From: Ulota crispa
Lineage: Eukaryota > Streptophyta > Bryopsida > Orthotrichales > Orthotrichaceae
NCBI GenBank assembly: GCA_963920765.1
Contig: OY987249.1
Coordinates: forward strand, 20,938,861-21,002,860
Reading direction: 5' to 3'
Length of the DNA stretch: 64,000 nt
The notes below the pieces were generated by a model that saw only the letters and a list, made by a program, of their open reading frames with translations, did not search any database and was not told where the DNA came from. Made by a program: the position numbers and the translations under genes. Of the stretch, positions 13,251 to 25,080 are shown in pieces (position 1 is the stretch's first letter; every line of letters begins with the position of its first letter).

Positions 13251-15709
13251 TCAATCACAATGATATGAAGCCAAGCTATCATTTATAACATCAATTTGTG
13301 CAAATGGAATGTTGAGGAAAAATTCAATAGTGCCTTTTTTAACTTTAGAGTTCCACATAGTCATGAGAGTGCTTGTTTCTTCCCAAATCGGTTCTAGAGT
13401 TTCATGCACTCTCCAATACAATCCTTTGACAAAGTCCCATCTAGTACAGCACTCTTAAGTATTGACATCTTGTGTGGTCAAACAAAAGTATTAAATGAAC
13501 ACAAAATTAGGGGGCTTTGGGTAACTAAAAAGATTTGACAGAGCTTGGGCAATCCAAATAGGTTTTCTATCACCCTCCGCTGGGCAAATTGCAAGAAAGT
13601 AGCCTTCAAAAATAGCATGTGCCACTTGAAATGATTGCTGTGGGCAATTACATAGTGTACCCACAAAGGTTTCATCTTCAACAACCTCTTCACGAATCTC
13701 ACTCTCTTCAACAAATTGATCTTCAGTTGACGCTTCTAGTCAAGTAGAGGGCTAGAATCCATCACTTGACAAAGTAGACGCTTCAATTGGCTCTTGCAAG
13801 GTAGCTTTGATTGCATGCCACTAAAACAGTAGATGCTTGTGGCAACGCCAATACTCCTTGCTATTGTCTTCATTGCACAATGCTTCCTAGTAATTGATGA
13901 ACTCCAATAACCTTTTCAAAATTTCTTCCACGCTACACATTTGAAGGTGGGCAACGGGCATGAGCATACTGGGAGGTCATAAGCTTTGTCTTTTAGATTC
14001 ATCTTGCCACAATTACATTCCTATTCTTTCTTGTGGTAGCCAATGTTTGTCAATGCAATACTTCTTGTATTTCATAACTAGACATCTTGAGTAATCTAAG
14101 AAAAATTTGAATTGTTGTGCCTTGATATGGCCTACAAGTGCATTATCCCCTCCCAATAGATGACCATCAATGAATGCTTTGAAATCTGGCACTTCTTCAA
14201 TGAGATGCGGAATTGTTGGCATAGAATTGTCATCCATGAATGACTTCATGGGAGATGGGATAGTTCTCAAATTGTCATTTTTTAATTGCATGCTCCATCT
14301 CACAAACAAAGCATCCATGTCGCCATGTGTGTGACCAACTAACATAAAATTGACATATATTTCTCAAAAGATTATCTTAGCAACATGAAAAGACCAAATT
14401 ACAAATACAAATCTATTTATGTTGTCAACAGTAACGTTGTCCATTTGAACATTTAAAATTGTAGGTAAAGGTGTGGCAAGAATTGGAGTTGCTGGAGCTA
14501 GGCGTAGTGAAGTTTTGCACATGTCATTGCCTTCTAATACAACTTGGAACAAAGTAGCAAAGCTAGATCCTACAAACAGTTTCTTTGAAGAATACTCTAG
14601 GGCCATTTCAAGATCTTGCAAAAGTTTTGCAAGCGATCCCACAGTATAATTTGAGTTGTGAGTGAAAATGTCATGATTGTTATGTGCATAGCGCACATTG
14701 TCGTGTCCATGCACAATCATACATGTCACAGAAATTGGCAACTTAAGGGGCCCATCAAGTTGCTTGTTCTTGTAGAGGAATACTAGAGAAGCTGTTTTTG
14801 CATGATCCATTTTATCATGCATGGTTGTCAATACCTCGTATGGAAAAACAATAGACCAGTATGTGTTTGAATAATATTGGTCACATTGTGATTAAGCTAT
14901 AGCCAAATGCGTCTTTAATGCTTTTGTCCATTTTGGTTTGTGTGGAACACTAGCAGTCCTTTGAAGAGACTGCAAATTATCACACTTTGAGCACCAAGAA
15001 AAATTATCCCCTAGTTTCTTTGCACTAAGTTTTGGAAAGTGTTTCTTCTTAATTTTGCTGATATTAGAAGCAAAAACATTTTCCAATCCAAACACAATAT
15101 TCACTTTGTTAATCTCAATGATGGTCTCATTCCATCTGAATATTGACGGCACAACTTTCTATACCACTTTGTCACCAAAGAATAGTATACAAGTTTTATG
15201 TGGCATATGGTCTGCGGACTTGTTGAGCATGCACTTCAATGGTGCAATGGCTTGCAAGATATGCTTTCTAATCTTGTGCAATCCTGTATTGCCATGTGGC
15301 TGAGGAAATTTCCATTCTTAGCATATGCTTGGAACTAGTGAAATGTTGACTCTGAGACTCATGAAATGAACGTCCATGCTAATAGGCAATCATTAATGCC
15401 TTGAATAGAAACCACCCTCTTTCCTTGAGAATTGTGGTAGACCTAGCGATGCACATCTAACTTCATGTAATACTGAAACTTGAAACTTGTCTTGGTTGAC
15501 ATTTGCTCTTAAAATGCTCAGATCTTCTCCCTCAAAAATGATTGAATATAATTGCTGGAGCAACAAACTTTGGTAGAAACAAGATTGATTGATCTTGGAG
15601 AGAGTAGTGTTGTGGCTTTCATACAAAACGGTGCAGCCAGAATTGTCCTCATCATGTCATGTCCAAACATCAAGATGTCTGACCAGATGTCACGATCTAC
15701 CCTCGGCAT
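13251..15709 (-). pseudogene. DUF7869-type transposon-like gene, stop-riddled
   Basis: One minus-strand frame runs from about 15709 to 13251 (over 800 codons) without a frameshift I can see, but with about 17 stops. Protein blocks in order: PHGNTG near 15300; SIFRWNE and KKHFPKLSAKKLGDNFSWC around 15000; MHDKMDHAKTA (14820); KLPISVTCMIVHGHDNVRYA; QMDN followed by NRFVF (14430-14400); MLVGHTHGDMDALFVRWSM (14345 on); IPHLIEEVPDFKAFIDG; and a C-terminal PIWIAQALSN block near 13560. The LVGHTH.D.D signature and the QMDN block match the DUF7869 family, which is multi-copy in plants and algae. A DDE/RNase-H-like role is my inference. The neighbouring 5' DNA is a GGACGG minisatellite, beyond which lies a divergent gene. 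Stops include FI*YF, F*EI and ST*LE, all reachable by one C-to-T change. The exact N-terminus is uncertain. Confidence 0.8.
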
Positions 15710-15799
15710 CCGTCAGGATGAAATCTATCATCAAAACTGGCAACAACAAACAAAAATAGCCACTGGAAGGATGAATGGATTCTCGAAATGTTGACAGTG

Positions 15800-16160
15800 C
15801 ACGGAAATACCATTGGACGGACGTCACGTTGCCGCGATGGATGTTTTTGGTCCACAAAATACCTAGATGGACAAATGGGTCAATGGTCCTTGACTCCATG
15901 TTGACAGTCAGGATGGATGGCCAGATGGATGGATAGGTCAGAGGGCTTGATTGGAAGATGCGATGGACGTCCTGGTCGGACGGCCTGGTTGGGCGACCAG
16001 ATGGATAGCTCGGTCGGACGGTTCAATGGACGATTTTGTTGGACTTTTGATGGACGGCATAGTTGAAGATTCGACAAACAGCCTAGTTGACACCTTGATG
16101 GACGGCCTGGTTGGATGACTACGTGGACAATTTGGTTGGACAACGAGATGGGCGGATTTG
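15800..16160. repeat. GGACGG minisatellite, block 1
   Basis: Imperfect units of about 20-22 bp such as GATGGACGGCCTGGTTGGA recur along the block, with variants TGGACGATTTTGTTGGAC and TGGTCGGACGG. G+C is well above the surroundings. It occupies the region 5' of the minus-strand DUF7869-type gene and on the upstream side of the plus-strand gene at 17.3 kb. The same motif in reverse orientation forms blocks at 50.1-51.8 kb and 58.6-58.9 kb. Confidence 0.8.
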
Positions 16161-17289
16161 TAGGGTTTAGAATTGGTTCAACAACCTAAAAGGTTCATGC
16201 ATAACTTCTTTGAATGAAATAAGAATTAGATGCCCATTTAGATCTTTGAATTCTCTCATTTTCCATGAAAGTGTAAAATAACTAGACAAAATAGTTTAGT
16301 TGTAAGTGCATGTCCAAAACCCCATATGTCCATTCCAATTTTCAAATGGGTCAATGGTCTTATGGTTATTTAGAGCATCTGTGCAACACATAAAAATAGC
16401 CTTGCGCTCCCCAATTGTAACTACTTTGCTCATTTCCAACCCCAGCAGCATTTGTCACGTTTGTATGTAGGTCGCGGGGCCTTTAGATTGAGCTACATAC
16501 CCATCTCGTTTGAGATTTCTCCAAGCCCTCTACACAATCTTTAGCACTCATTGTTCAAGCATTGTTCACGCACGACCCCACTCCATAGCCAAGTGTAGCT
16601 GTGCAATTTGTTGTACTGCACTAGTGGGCCTTGAAGGTTTTTAGGGCTGTAGGAGAACTTCAAGCCTAGCTGTGAAGGTTCGCCTTGTTCACCCAGTGAA
16701 ACCTCATTTTCAAGGGCTTGGAAAGCGTGTTGGAGGAGATACCCTTAGGGGTTAAGAGTTGCTTTGCACTTGAAGTCGTGAAAGCCAAGAAAATGTAAAA
16801 GAAAATGAATTGCAGTTGTGTTGGCTGGTGCTGATGTGTGGGCTTTGGCAGCTGCAATCAATGGATGGTTTTACAGTTAACGGCAAGATTGCGGTGACAT
16901 ATAAAAAATGCAAGTATTAGTTGTTGTATTATTGATACCAATGACCTACGTATGTTGGTGCGATCTTGCCTACGACATGATTGTTTGTTGCTGGGTGATT
17001 GCACGCTACGGTCAACCTTTGACCGGAAATATAAAACTAGTACCAGCAATACAACATGTACAATATTGTGTACGCCGCATCTTTAGGCGCCTTTGTGGGT
17101 CCTTTTGTCAGCGAGCCAGCAATGACGCCTAGATATGCGACATGCAGCGCACTAACGGCCGCAAGCAAAATTCTCAAAAATTGCTAACGATTGTACAATT
17201 TGTACTAGATCCAATGCTTATGCTGGTTCTATGGTTTTATTCTTGTTTCTAAAGGTTTGTATTTGCGTATGCGGTTTTAGTTTCATTAA
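16161..17289. other. Divergent 5' region between two decayed genes
   Basis: No gene is seen here. The stretch lies between two divergent coding units, with higher G+C and several CpG, so it may hold the former promoter(s). No convincing TATA box or other core element was found. Short frames at 16666-17132 on both strands are not recognised. Confidence 0.4.
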
Positions 17290-20200
17290 ATGGCAAATAT
17301 ACGACTTAGAGAACTACGTGCTCGATTGAAGCAAAAAGGACCTTGTAGAAGGCAAAAGATTATTATGCAATGAGGGACGGTCTAAGAGACGGGGAGGCAG
17401 AGAGGTAACAAAAACAACAAGATTTGCTAAGGGAGAGAGAAGTAGCAAGGTTGTTTGTTGTCCATGATGAATTGGAGGTTGGAAAGGCGCTTTCTTCATG
17501 TGAGATTTTGCTTCTTTTGTCTAAAATTGTGGATTTTTTCACAATGAAAATGCAAGGTTGTCCAGAGGCATCTTCTAGGTTGAAGATTTTGGAACATTTT
17601 TATCAGGATGATCCCATTTCTCCATTTCTTCCTGAATATTATCCTTGAGGGGGAAGATGCCAAGGCTCAATTCAAGTTCCTCAAAACGGATCAATTTGAA
17701 TTGCACGCTATGAAAGGTATTCAATTGGCAGATAAGCTTGCTAGGAAGGTTGTTCTCTTAGATGCAGCCATATTTGCCACTATGACAAGCACCACAGCTT
17801 TGTCACGGGTTTTGAAAGTTCACCCATCCAATTTACAGATGGCTATAACCCGCTGAAGTAGTGTGCAATTGCTTGGAACACCTTTAGCACTTGCAAAACG
17901 GAGAAAGATGCCGGGGTTTCCTGATGAGATTAAAGACCTTGTAACAAAGTAGTGGATAGAAGAGACTCGTGTAAGCCCCAACAAGAAGGAAATTGTACAA
18001 AAGTGGATTAGTCCTATGAGAAGCATAGCACTCACTATTTGCTCAAATGTCAGGTATTTTGCTCTCAAATGTTTTGGATGTGTATTTTGCAATAAGTTTA
18101 TTATAACTATTTAGGTACAAACTATAATAATAATTGTACACTATATACAATGAATACAATGGGTCTGAAGGTCAAGTTATTAAGAGTGTCTTTGTTGTTG
18201 GGTGGTCTGCTCTATTGAAGGTGTGTATTACACAGACGTATTCTGCTGCGTAGTAGGGTTTAGGGTACATTTTGCACAAGGTTTGTACTTCTCATTACCT
18301 CATTCTCATAAAATTATGTTGTGCTCTTGTAGACCGCATTCTTCCTTTGGTTTAAGGTGGTGCACCCAGACGTGCCAATCAAACAGAGAGCCTTTGAGAA
18401 ATTGAAACCTTATTTTGTTAGAGCTTGCAATAAGAGGAATGTTTGCTGCTATAAATACCATGTAGAGATTGACATGCTCAGGGAGGGATTCATTTAGATT
18501 TGGGCTGGTATAAAGGGAACTTACATCTTAGAGAATTGCTAGTGCATCTATGATTTGTGTCTATTTTCTGTGGAAGAATCAAAGTGTATGGCGCATATGA
18601 AAACATATGCAGGTACAACAGCTCAGTGGCAATATATTGTTTGCCCTAAGCCTGAGAATGAAGAGTGGCATGCTTTGCAATGTGTCATGGGTGTGTGTGC
18701 AATTTGTGGTATTTCAAAGCTTTCAATTTGCCCTCTTGAGTTATCATTGTCTTCAAACATCACTTGGAAATGTTTTGAGAATGAAATCATTGGGCTAACA
18801 CAAGATGGGAAGCCTTAGAAGAGGATTGTTGAGGTGTACAAAGACACTTCTCCACAAGTGTTCTTTGAGTACTTCAAATCTAAATTGCCCCAATTTGTAA
18901 AACACAGCTTCATTGCAAGGTGGCAAGATGACCACTGCAAGCGTTCTTTGCAAAGTTTGGGCAAAGACGTGATATTGTCACATATTGATTTTGCCAAAAA
19001 CTATACTTTTGAAATTCAAAACTAGATTTAGAATATGTACTGGTGCTCAATGTAGATCACTATCCTTGTGTACATCATGTACTGTTTTAAACCAAATGGA
19101 GATATGGTGAAGGAATTGCATTTTTACATAACTGATGATGAAAAGCGCAATTCCCTTTTTGTATAGCATTGCTTGATGCAACATTGGCAATGGCTATAGT
19201 CTCAAGGTATGCATGTGACATTACTCTTACTTTTGTGTTCTTGTCTTACTATCTCATTTGAACTATAGGCTTAGTTCTTATAAGAATTATTTGTGGCTAG
19301 CCCGGAGAATTTGAACTTTTTGCTATGATGCTTGTATATTGCACTTAAAAATGGTATGAATGAATGGATTGTTGTTGTAATACAGGGATTCAACCAAAGC
19401 ACCACATACTTTGGTCTGAAGGCTATGCCAGCCAATTCAAAGGTGCCCGGCCATTCCATTTGTGGCTAGATATCCCGGCACCACAAATGGTTGCACCATG
19501 AATTGGAACTTTTTTGGAACAAGTCATGTAAAGGGAGAGTGGGATGGAGCTAGTGCAGTCGTCAAGCACGCTCTGAGGCAGTCTCAGTTACACAACACTT
19601 GGAAGAGGATGCAAAATGCACAAGATGCAGTGTCTTTCTTAAACAAAACAATGGGGGGGACAGTCAATACCAACTTCGAAAAGACAGGCATCAAGGAAGT
19701 GAAGAGATACTTTTGGGAAATACCCAACAACATTATGAGGGATTGTAGCTATCACTGTGAAACTGTGCAAGGTTCCCAAGCCTTGCATTCAATTTATTCG
19801 TTTGCTGTTGCAGACTAAATGCAACTATTTGTTTGCAAATTATCTTGCTTTTGTGCTTACTGTCTTGATGGAAAATTTGTAAATTGCGTGAATAGGTCTC
19901 ACGTTGAAAATTGGGAGTTAGTAAAATTGAAACCGTATGATCTCCAAGATGTGGCTGACTACATGATAGCCCACACTATTCTAGATGACAAAGAATGGGA
20001 GGAGGCCGGGGAAGGCAAGGGATTTGGAGATATGATTTGCTTGGGTGACAAATCGTTGTCTTTGCTATAGAGGGCGATATTGAAGGAGTGGACTTTTATA
20101 TTTTGCAGTGCACAAGAGGGAAGTACAAGGTTGAGAACAAGTTCAAATGCGCTTGGGGCCCTAAGTTTGAAGCTGGATACTTCATCTTACAAGGGACTTA

Positions 20201-20405
20201 TTATCAAAAGTGGAACAATGGATATGTAATTTTGAGCAACTCTCAACCAGCCCATATTGATGTACATCTAGTGGTGCATGGTAAATTTGCTATGATTCCA
20301 AAGCCAAGCAAGCAAAAAGGTGGAGAGGTTACCTACGACATAAGTGAGGACAATCTTGACACTATTAGGGCTTGGTTGCATCAATATAGGGAGGAAGAGG
20401 ATTAG
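17290..20405 (+). pseudogene. WSDG..QF family transposase-like gene, decayed
   Basis: A multi-exon plus-strand gene. An N-terminal part (17424-18053, one frameshift near 17630) carries EETRVSPNKKEIVQKW. Next comes 18357-19206 in one frame: HPDVPIKQRAFEKLKPYFVR, RNVCCYKYHVE, CxCxYDxC, FIARWQDDHCKRSLQSLG, HIDFAKNYTFEIQN, HFYITDDEKRNS. An intron (GTATGC at 19207, TACAG ending 19385) leads to LWSEGYASQFKG, a frame change near 19462, then TMNWNFFGTSHVKGEWDGAS and a C-terminal domain with DFYILQC and YYQKWNNGY, ending at 20405. The order matches an uncharacterised family found in plants and animals whose usual blocks are DF.ENY, WSDG..QF.., HGKG..DG.G. Those acidic blocks suggest an RNase-H-like transposase (inference). 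The SDG aspartate is Glu here. Between 18357 and 19206 there are eight in-frame stops, all TAG. Confidence 0.8.
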
Positions 20406-21700
20406 GGAGAATTTTGGATGAATTTCTTTTTAATATACACCTATTACCTTATACACTGTAATTTTGATAGTCTCTTTCCGCATGTTTTGTAATTTGAATA
20501 TATGCAGTGTTCACCTAGTGCTTTTCTATAGAATCTATATTTATGCATATTAATTTGTATATTTCCATACTGCTTCTAAGTACAAACGCATACTTACTTG
20601 TACGGTACCATGCTCTTGTATTGTCCTATTATTTATCTGTGGATTGAATATACCTGCACATCTATTCTATTTTGTAATATTCAAACTCCACAACTCAAAA
20701 CTTACATTATCACTCTCAAAATTTTGTTTACATGCATTGTAGGTGCTTAACTTCTGCTTTTTTGGTTTGTGTTGTTGCAATTTTTGTTTCAAAAGTGTAT
20801 TTCTCAATTTTCATTGGTGGACATCCATACAATGCCCGCATGGTTGGTTTGCAAGTATGGAGATGAATTCAAAAGACATGATTTTGAAGGATTTATTAAA
20901 CTCCAATGAATAGAAAAATATTACTGGTTTAGAGCACATGTGAAAACACTATACAGCAGGAAGGGACGGCCTCAAATCATGTATACCAAACTAAGTATAG
21001 CAATAGTATGTTGATTTCAAAAGCTTAGTTTAATGCCACCGGCTCATAATTGGGCAATTGGAGATGTCTTTTTTTTAGATTATCATGCAGAGGAATTCCA
21101 ACAACATGTGACCAATAGATAATGCATTCCACGTAGTTGCAAATGCAAATTTAGGTATTGGCTTGGGGGAACCGTCTTTTTGCTTCATGAACCAAATAGC
21201 ATAGAAGCCACCTAGAACATATTTAGGTGATCCAAGTATTAAGAAAATGAAGACATGCAAGGCAATTCAAAAGAATGTTAAATAATATTGTGGGGACTAA
21301 CATTGAGCAACCACTACACAAAAAATTTGTGCATGGTCCGGAAATTGTCAATAATTTCACTATATAATTGCATACTTTTTATAAATGTACTTGGTTTAGT
21401 ACAATTTTGTACTCTTCATACAAATTTGTACTTGGTTGGTTCTATCCATACAATGTAGTGATCCATTGTACTTTCCAAATGATCTTGGAAGGCGCATTAA
21501 CAGTATTTAGATTGACTTTACAATATTATGCTTCACAATTTCTAATGTTGTCATTGATTGGTCATTGTGATTTCAGTAGAATACAGAGTTGCCAATGCTT
21601 TGTCTCCTTCAACAGTTCATTTGCTTTGGTGCTTGGTAATTTAGAGACGCTTAGAGGTTTTTTAGATTTTCTTGTTTTTGGTGTTGGGTTTTTGAAGTGT
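20406..21700. other. Intergenic DNA between two plus-strand genes
   Basis: AT-rich sequence following the stop of the upstream gene. I see no protein motif on either strand, and no clear repeat or RNA gene. Confidence 0.5.
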
Positions 21701-21710
21701 TTTTTGTGCA

Positions 21711-24203
21711 ATGTCTTACCCTCCATCTTTGAAGTCTTCACTAGTTCAACAATGCATCACAGATTATTTTCCATTTTGTAGCTCTAGGCTTGTTCAACAA
21801 TGCATCACGTGCTACTTCTCATTCTCTAGTACTATAGATCCTTCCTTGTCCAATGTAAGTTGTCACTTTGATTCTTCAATTACTTCTACAGACAGATATG
21901 TCTCAGAAACACCAACATTGAAGCAAGGCAACATTGTGTATTATCTAGGACTTTGCAGCACTAGAACTACTACTATCCAAAGCAGTGAGGCATTGTTTGG
22001 GCAAGCTATGGCAATAGAAGCCTCTACAATTTCTTGTGGGTTTGTTAACTTGAGTATGTGAAGGTTTGTATTTGCAATTCCTATTACTTTCATACCACTC
22101 AAATTTGAACTTACCTTGTGACTTCATTCAAGGACACAAGACTAGAAGTTTTCCACTCCTCTTCTATTTATTGTACGTGCTGTAGTGTAATGCACCCATC
22201 CTATTACTAATGAGCACCTTGTTTGTACTTTGTTGAAATGTAGGAATCTTAAAATGGTTCCATTCAAGGGACAGTATGAGGGCATCATTGGCAATGTGCT
22301 TGAATGCAATCTTTAACTGAATGCAGCGGTTCTAATATTGCATTTTCCACATTGTGTAATTGAGGAGTTCAAAATGATCCTGGTCCAATTCGGCATAGCT
22401 TTAATCATGACAATAATATTGGGATTTGTTTAACATTCTAATGCATTATTTATTATCTTACTATTTTATACCAATTGTATTTAATTATTGCATTGAATCA
22501 GGTTGAGCTCCAATGTAGGTTTAATATAAACTACTCTTTTGTAATTTGATGGACTGAAGGGATGTTAATCTCGAGAAATGAGCGTATTGTATGGATTTAG
22601 TCTTATCCTTCAAGTAGTACAATAGACGTTTCAAATTTTAGTTGCTTAACCTCTATACAGTGGGAGGATTGGAGTTTAGGTTCACGACATACAATACGCA
22701 TATTCACAATGTAAGTTACCTCGTCTCCTTGTCCATCATCAATTTTTGTAATGGTTCTTGTACAAGTCTTATTACAATGGGTACCTAGTTGTACTAGAAC
22801 AATATTGCATTTGTATCAGTTGTGCTAAGTAGAAAGAATGTGGGTGATTTTGGACTACCATCTTATAATTCCAATAGTATTGACTGTACTAATTCTAACC
22901 GAGGTTCAAGATTTAGAAATGTTAGAATACATTTAGTTCAAAAATTGTATTGTTTGCAGTGTTCATAGTATGACAAGTGCATTTGTACTACTAGCGGATT
23001 CAAGTGAATGAGTGTTTGTAGATTGTTGCAATACCACCTTATGGTATCAACAGTACAAACAATACTATTTGTAACCAAGATTCATGTTTCAAAGTTAGTG
23101 AAATACATTTAGTTCAACAATTGCAATGTTTGTAGTGTTTGTATTGACATGTTATACTTCTAATTTTCACAGTAATACTAATCAATCTTGATGGAAAAAA
23201 TATCTTTTATTTAAATGAGTAATTGTTGCAATGTCTGGATAGTGGGTACTACTTGACAAATAAGTAATTTTTGGCAGTTGTGAACATAATTCCAGCCATA
23301 CCCCATGTATGGTCTTTATTGCTATCAATATTGTGGTATGACATGTTGAGCATGTTTTTTTGGAAATGTGGGGTTCCTTTCATGGTGATTTTGGACATAA
23401 TGTTACATTGCAAAATACAAAAAAAGTAATGATTGTTGATTCAAGCTATTTGTGGCTTTGATTGTTGAGAAAAAGTTGTACCATTTTGCAAGAGTATAAG
23501 AGTGACAATTACCAAGGATGTTGAATTGTCACTATGAGGTTGAATTGTCATAGCAAAAACACATGGAGACTATACTACAAGATACATGGGCAAAAGACTA
23601 GAGTTCACTACTAGCATTCACAATCACTTGCAAATGGGTGGTTATTTTATGTATAGTACAAGCTTAAACTAGTGTTAGCTACATCAGCAGCTTGTTTTCC
23701 ATTCAAGAGATTGTTTTTTTCTTGTTTGTAGTTATTTGTGAAAGAGTTGTTCCAAGCTTGTTTAATGCTTGAGAAGGACTCTTAGAACTAGAACCTTTTT
23801 CCTAATTTGTTCTTAAAGGTAATGATATACAATGAATATTTTACTTTGCATTGGTTTATCATTTCAAGTAAAGGTGTTTGGGCATCACTTTGTCTGTTTT
23901 GTATGGCGTCAGCATCTCTAAGGAGATTGTCCATGTAGTTTTCATCTTCTAAAATTAGAGAAACTTAAGGCGTGATTCTCATAGTTTGTATGGTTCACCA
24001 ATTATGGTGCTATTGTTTATTTTTGGCATTTGCTAGAAAAATCAAAGGAAATTTTGGAGCTGCTAGAGCGTGTGTGGTCCATGGCTCAATTGGTGGATTA
24101 ACAAGAGAAACTCAAATACAGTAAACATCTTGTTCAAATGACGGTAGCATGTGCGGAGCTGAACACGGCTAAAAATACATTAGAGAAGCAGCATTGCATT
24201 TGA
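21711..24203 (+). pseudogene. Unrecognised multi-exon gene (gene D)
   Basis: An ATG at 21711 opens MSYPPSLKSSLVQQ. The frame runs 114 codons to a likely donor (TGA-GTATGT, exon end 22053), followed by further probable exons. One starts at 22254 after GTTGAAATGTAG and includes MVPFKGQYEGIIGN. Another spans about 22502-22710, ends at a good GTAAGT donor, and reads WTEGMLISRNERIVW and IQWEDWSLGSRHTIRIF with two in-frame stops. A coiled-coil-like exon starts at 24037 after TTTGCTAG (KEILELLERVW, LVQMTVACAELNTAKNTLEK) and is cut at 24202-24204 by a CACTA element. It resumes at 27232, after which no finger or further domain was identified. The family is unknown. Exon size and GTAC-rich introns resemble the RING-like/SUVR gene at 27.8-33.5 kb. 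Confidence 0.5.
22833..23160. repeat. Diverged ~165 bp tandem duplication in an intron
   Basis: Two tandem segments (about 22833-22997 and 22998-23160) share the order: a CTTAT block, a CAATAGTATTG or CAACAGTACAAACAATACT block, TAACC.AGATTCA, AATACATTTAGTTCAA and a TTGTTTGCAGTGTT block. Identity is about 70% by eye. It lies in a presumed intron of gene D. Confidence 0.55.
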
Positions 24204-24359
24204 TCACTAGTAGAAAACTCCTTCCAAAACAACAGAAAACCAACAGTTTTTTGTTGATTTGGGCACTTGCCCACGCTAATTGACTAATTTAACATAATTC
24301 TGTAAAAAACTAAATACGTTCTGTTGATTTGGATACCATTATCTAAATCAACAGAAATT

Positions 24360-25080
24360 TTGAAATCTTTTGAAGATCTCTTGGGAATATTTTGTGAATC
24401 TTTAAGAATCTTCAAGAATCTTTTGGGAATCATTGAGAATCTTTTCATGATTTTTAAGAATATTTAAGAATCTTTTTGAGATTTTAGAATCTTTGAGAAT
24501 CTTTTACGAATCTTCATGAATCTTTGGAAATCTTTTGGAATCTTTTCAAGTTTTTTTGGAATCTTAGAAAATCTTTGAGAATCTTTGAGAATCTTTTGGA
24601 ATCTTTGGGAATCTTTTCAAGTTTTTTTAGAATCTTTGAGAATGTTTGAGAACAATTGAGAATCTTTGAGAATCTTCAAGAATCTTTGAGAATCTTTGAG
24701 AATCTTTGAGAATCTTTGAGAATCTTTGAGAATCTTTTGAAATCTTTGGGAATCTTTTCAAGTTTTTTTGGAATCTTTGAGAATGTTTCAGAACAATTGA
24801 GAATCTTTGAGAATCTTTTTGGAATCTTTGAGAATCTTTTGGAATCTTTTGGAATCTTCTCAAGTTTTTTTGGAATCTTTGACAATGTTTGAGAACAATT
24901 GAGAATCTTTGAGAATCTTTGGGAATCTTTTGAGAATCTTTGGAAATCTTTTGAGAATCTTTGGGAATCTTTTGAGAATCTTTTTTGAAATTCAAAAAAT
25001 CTTTGAAAATCTCTAAGAATTTTCAAGAACCTTTTTGGAATCTTTGAGAATCTTTTTAAAATCTTTATGGAATTTGTTAA
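24360..25080. repeat. GAATCTTTGA decamer array inside CACTA
   Basis: Imperfect tandem copies of a ~10 bp unit (AATCTTTGAG, with TTTTGG variants) fill ~700 bp. A higher-order unit of ~115 bp recurs, marked by TTCAAGTTTTTTTGGAATC and GAACAATTGAGAATC. Long minus-strand frames here (24627-25026) only translate the decamer into a ten-residue periodic peptide (KDSQRFSKIL) and are not genes. The reverse-oriented CACTA copy carries the same array at about 39640-39870. Confidence 0.9.

Noticed and set aside
13478..13714. Separate 78-codon minus-strand gene
   Set aside because: It is a +1 shadow of the C-terminal part of the DUF7869-type gene, whose own frame gives the expected PIWIAQALSN block.
18357..19206. 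Non-standard genetic code with TAG (and TAA) read as glutamine
   Set aside because: Neighbouring genes carry TGA stops as well, plus frameshifts and lost zinc and catalytic residues. General C-to-T decay explains all of these; a code change does not.
24627..25026. Two long minus-strand open frames rich in Lys, Asp, Ser, Gln and Phe
   Set aside because: They are a read-through of the decamer array. Three 10 bp units make a 30 bp, ten-codon period, so open frames arise automatically in more than one frame.
24360..25080. Regular short repeats that might suggest a CRISPR-like array
   Set aside because: Units are ~10 bp with no unique spacers, no cas gene is present, and the DNA is plant nuclear.
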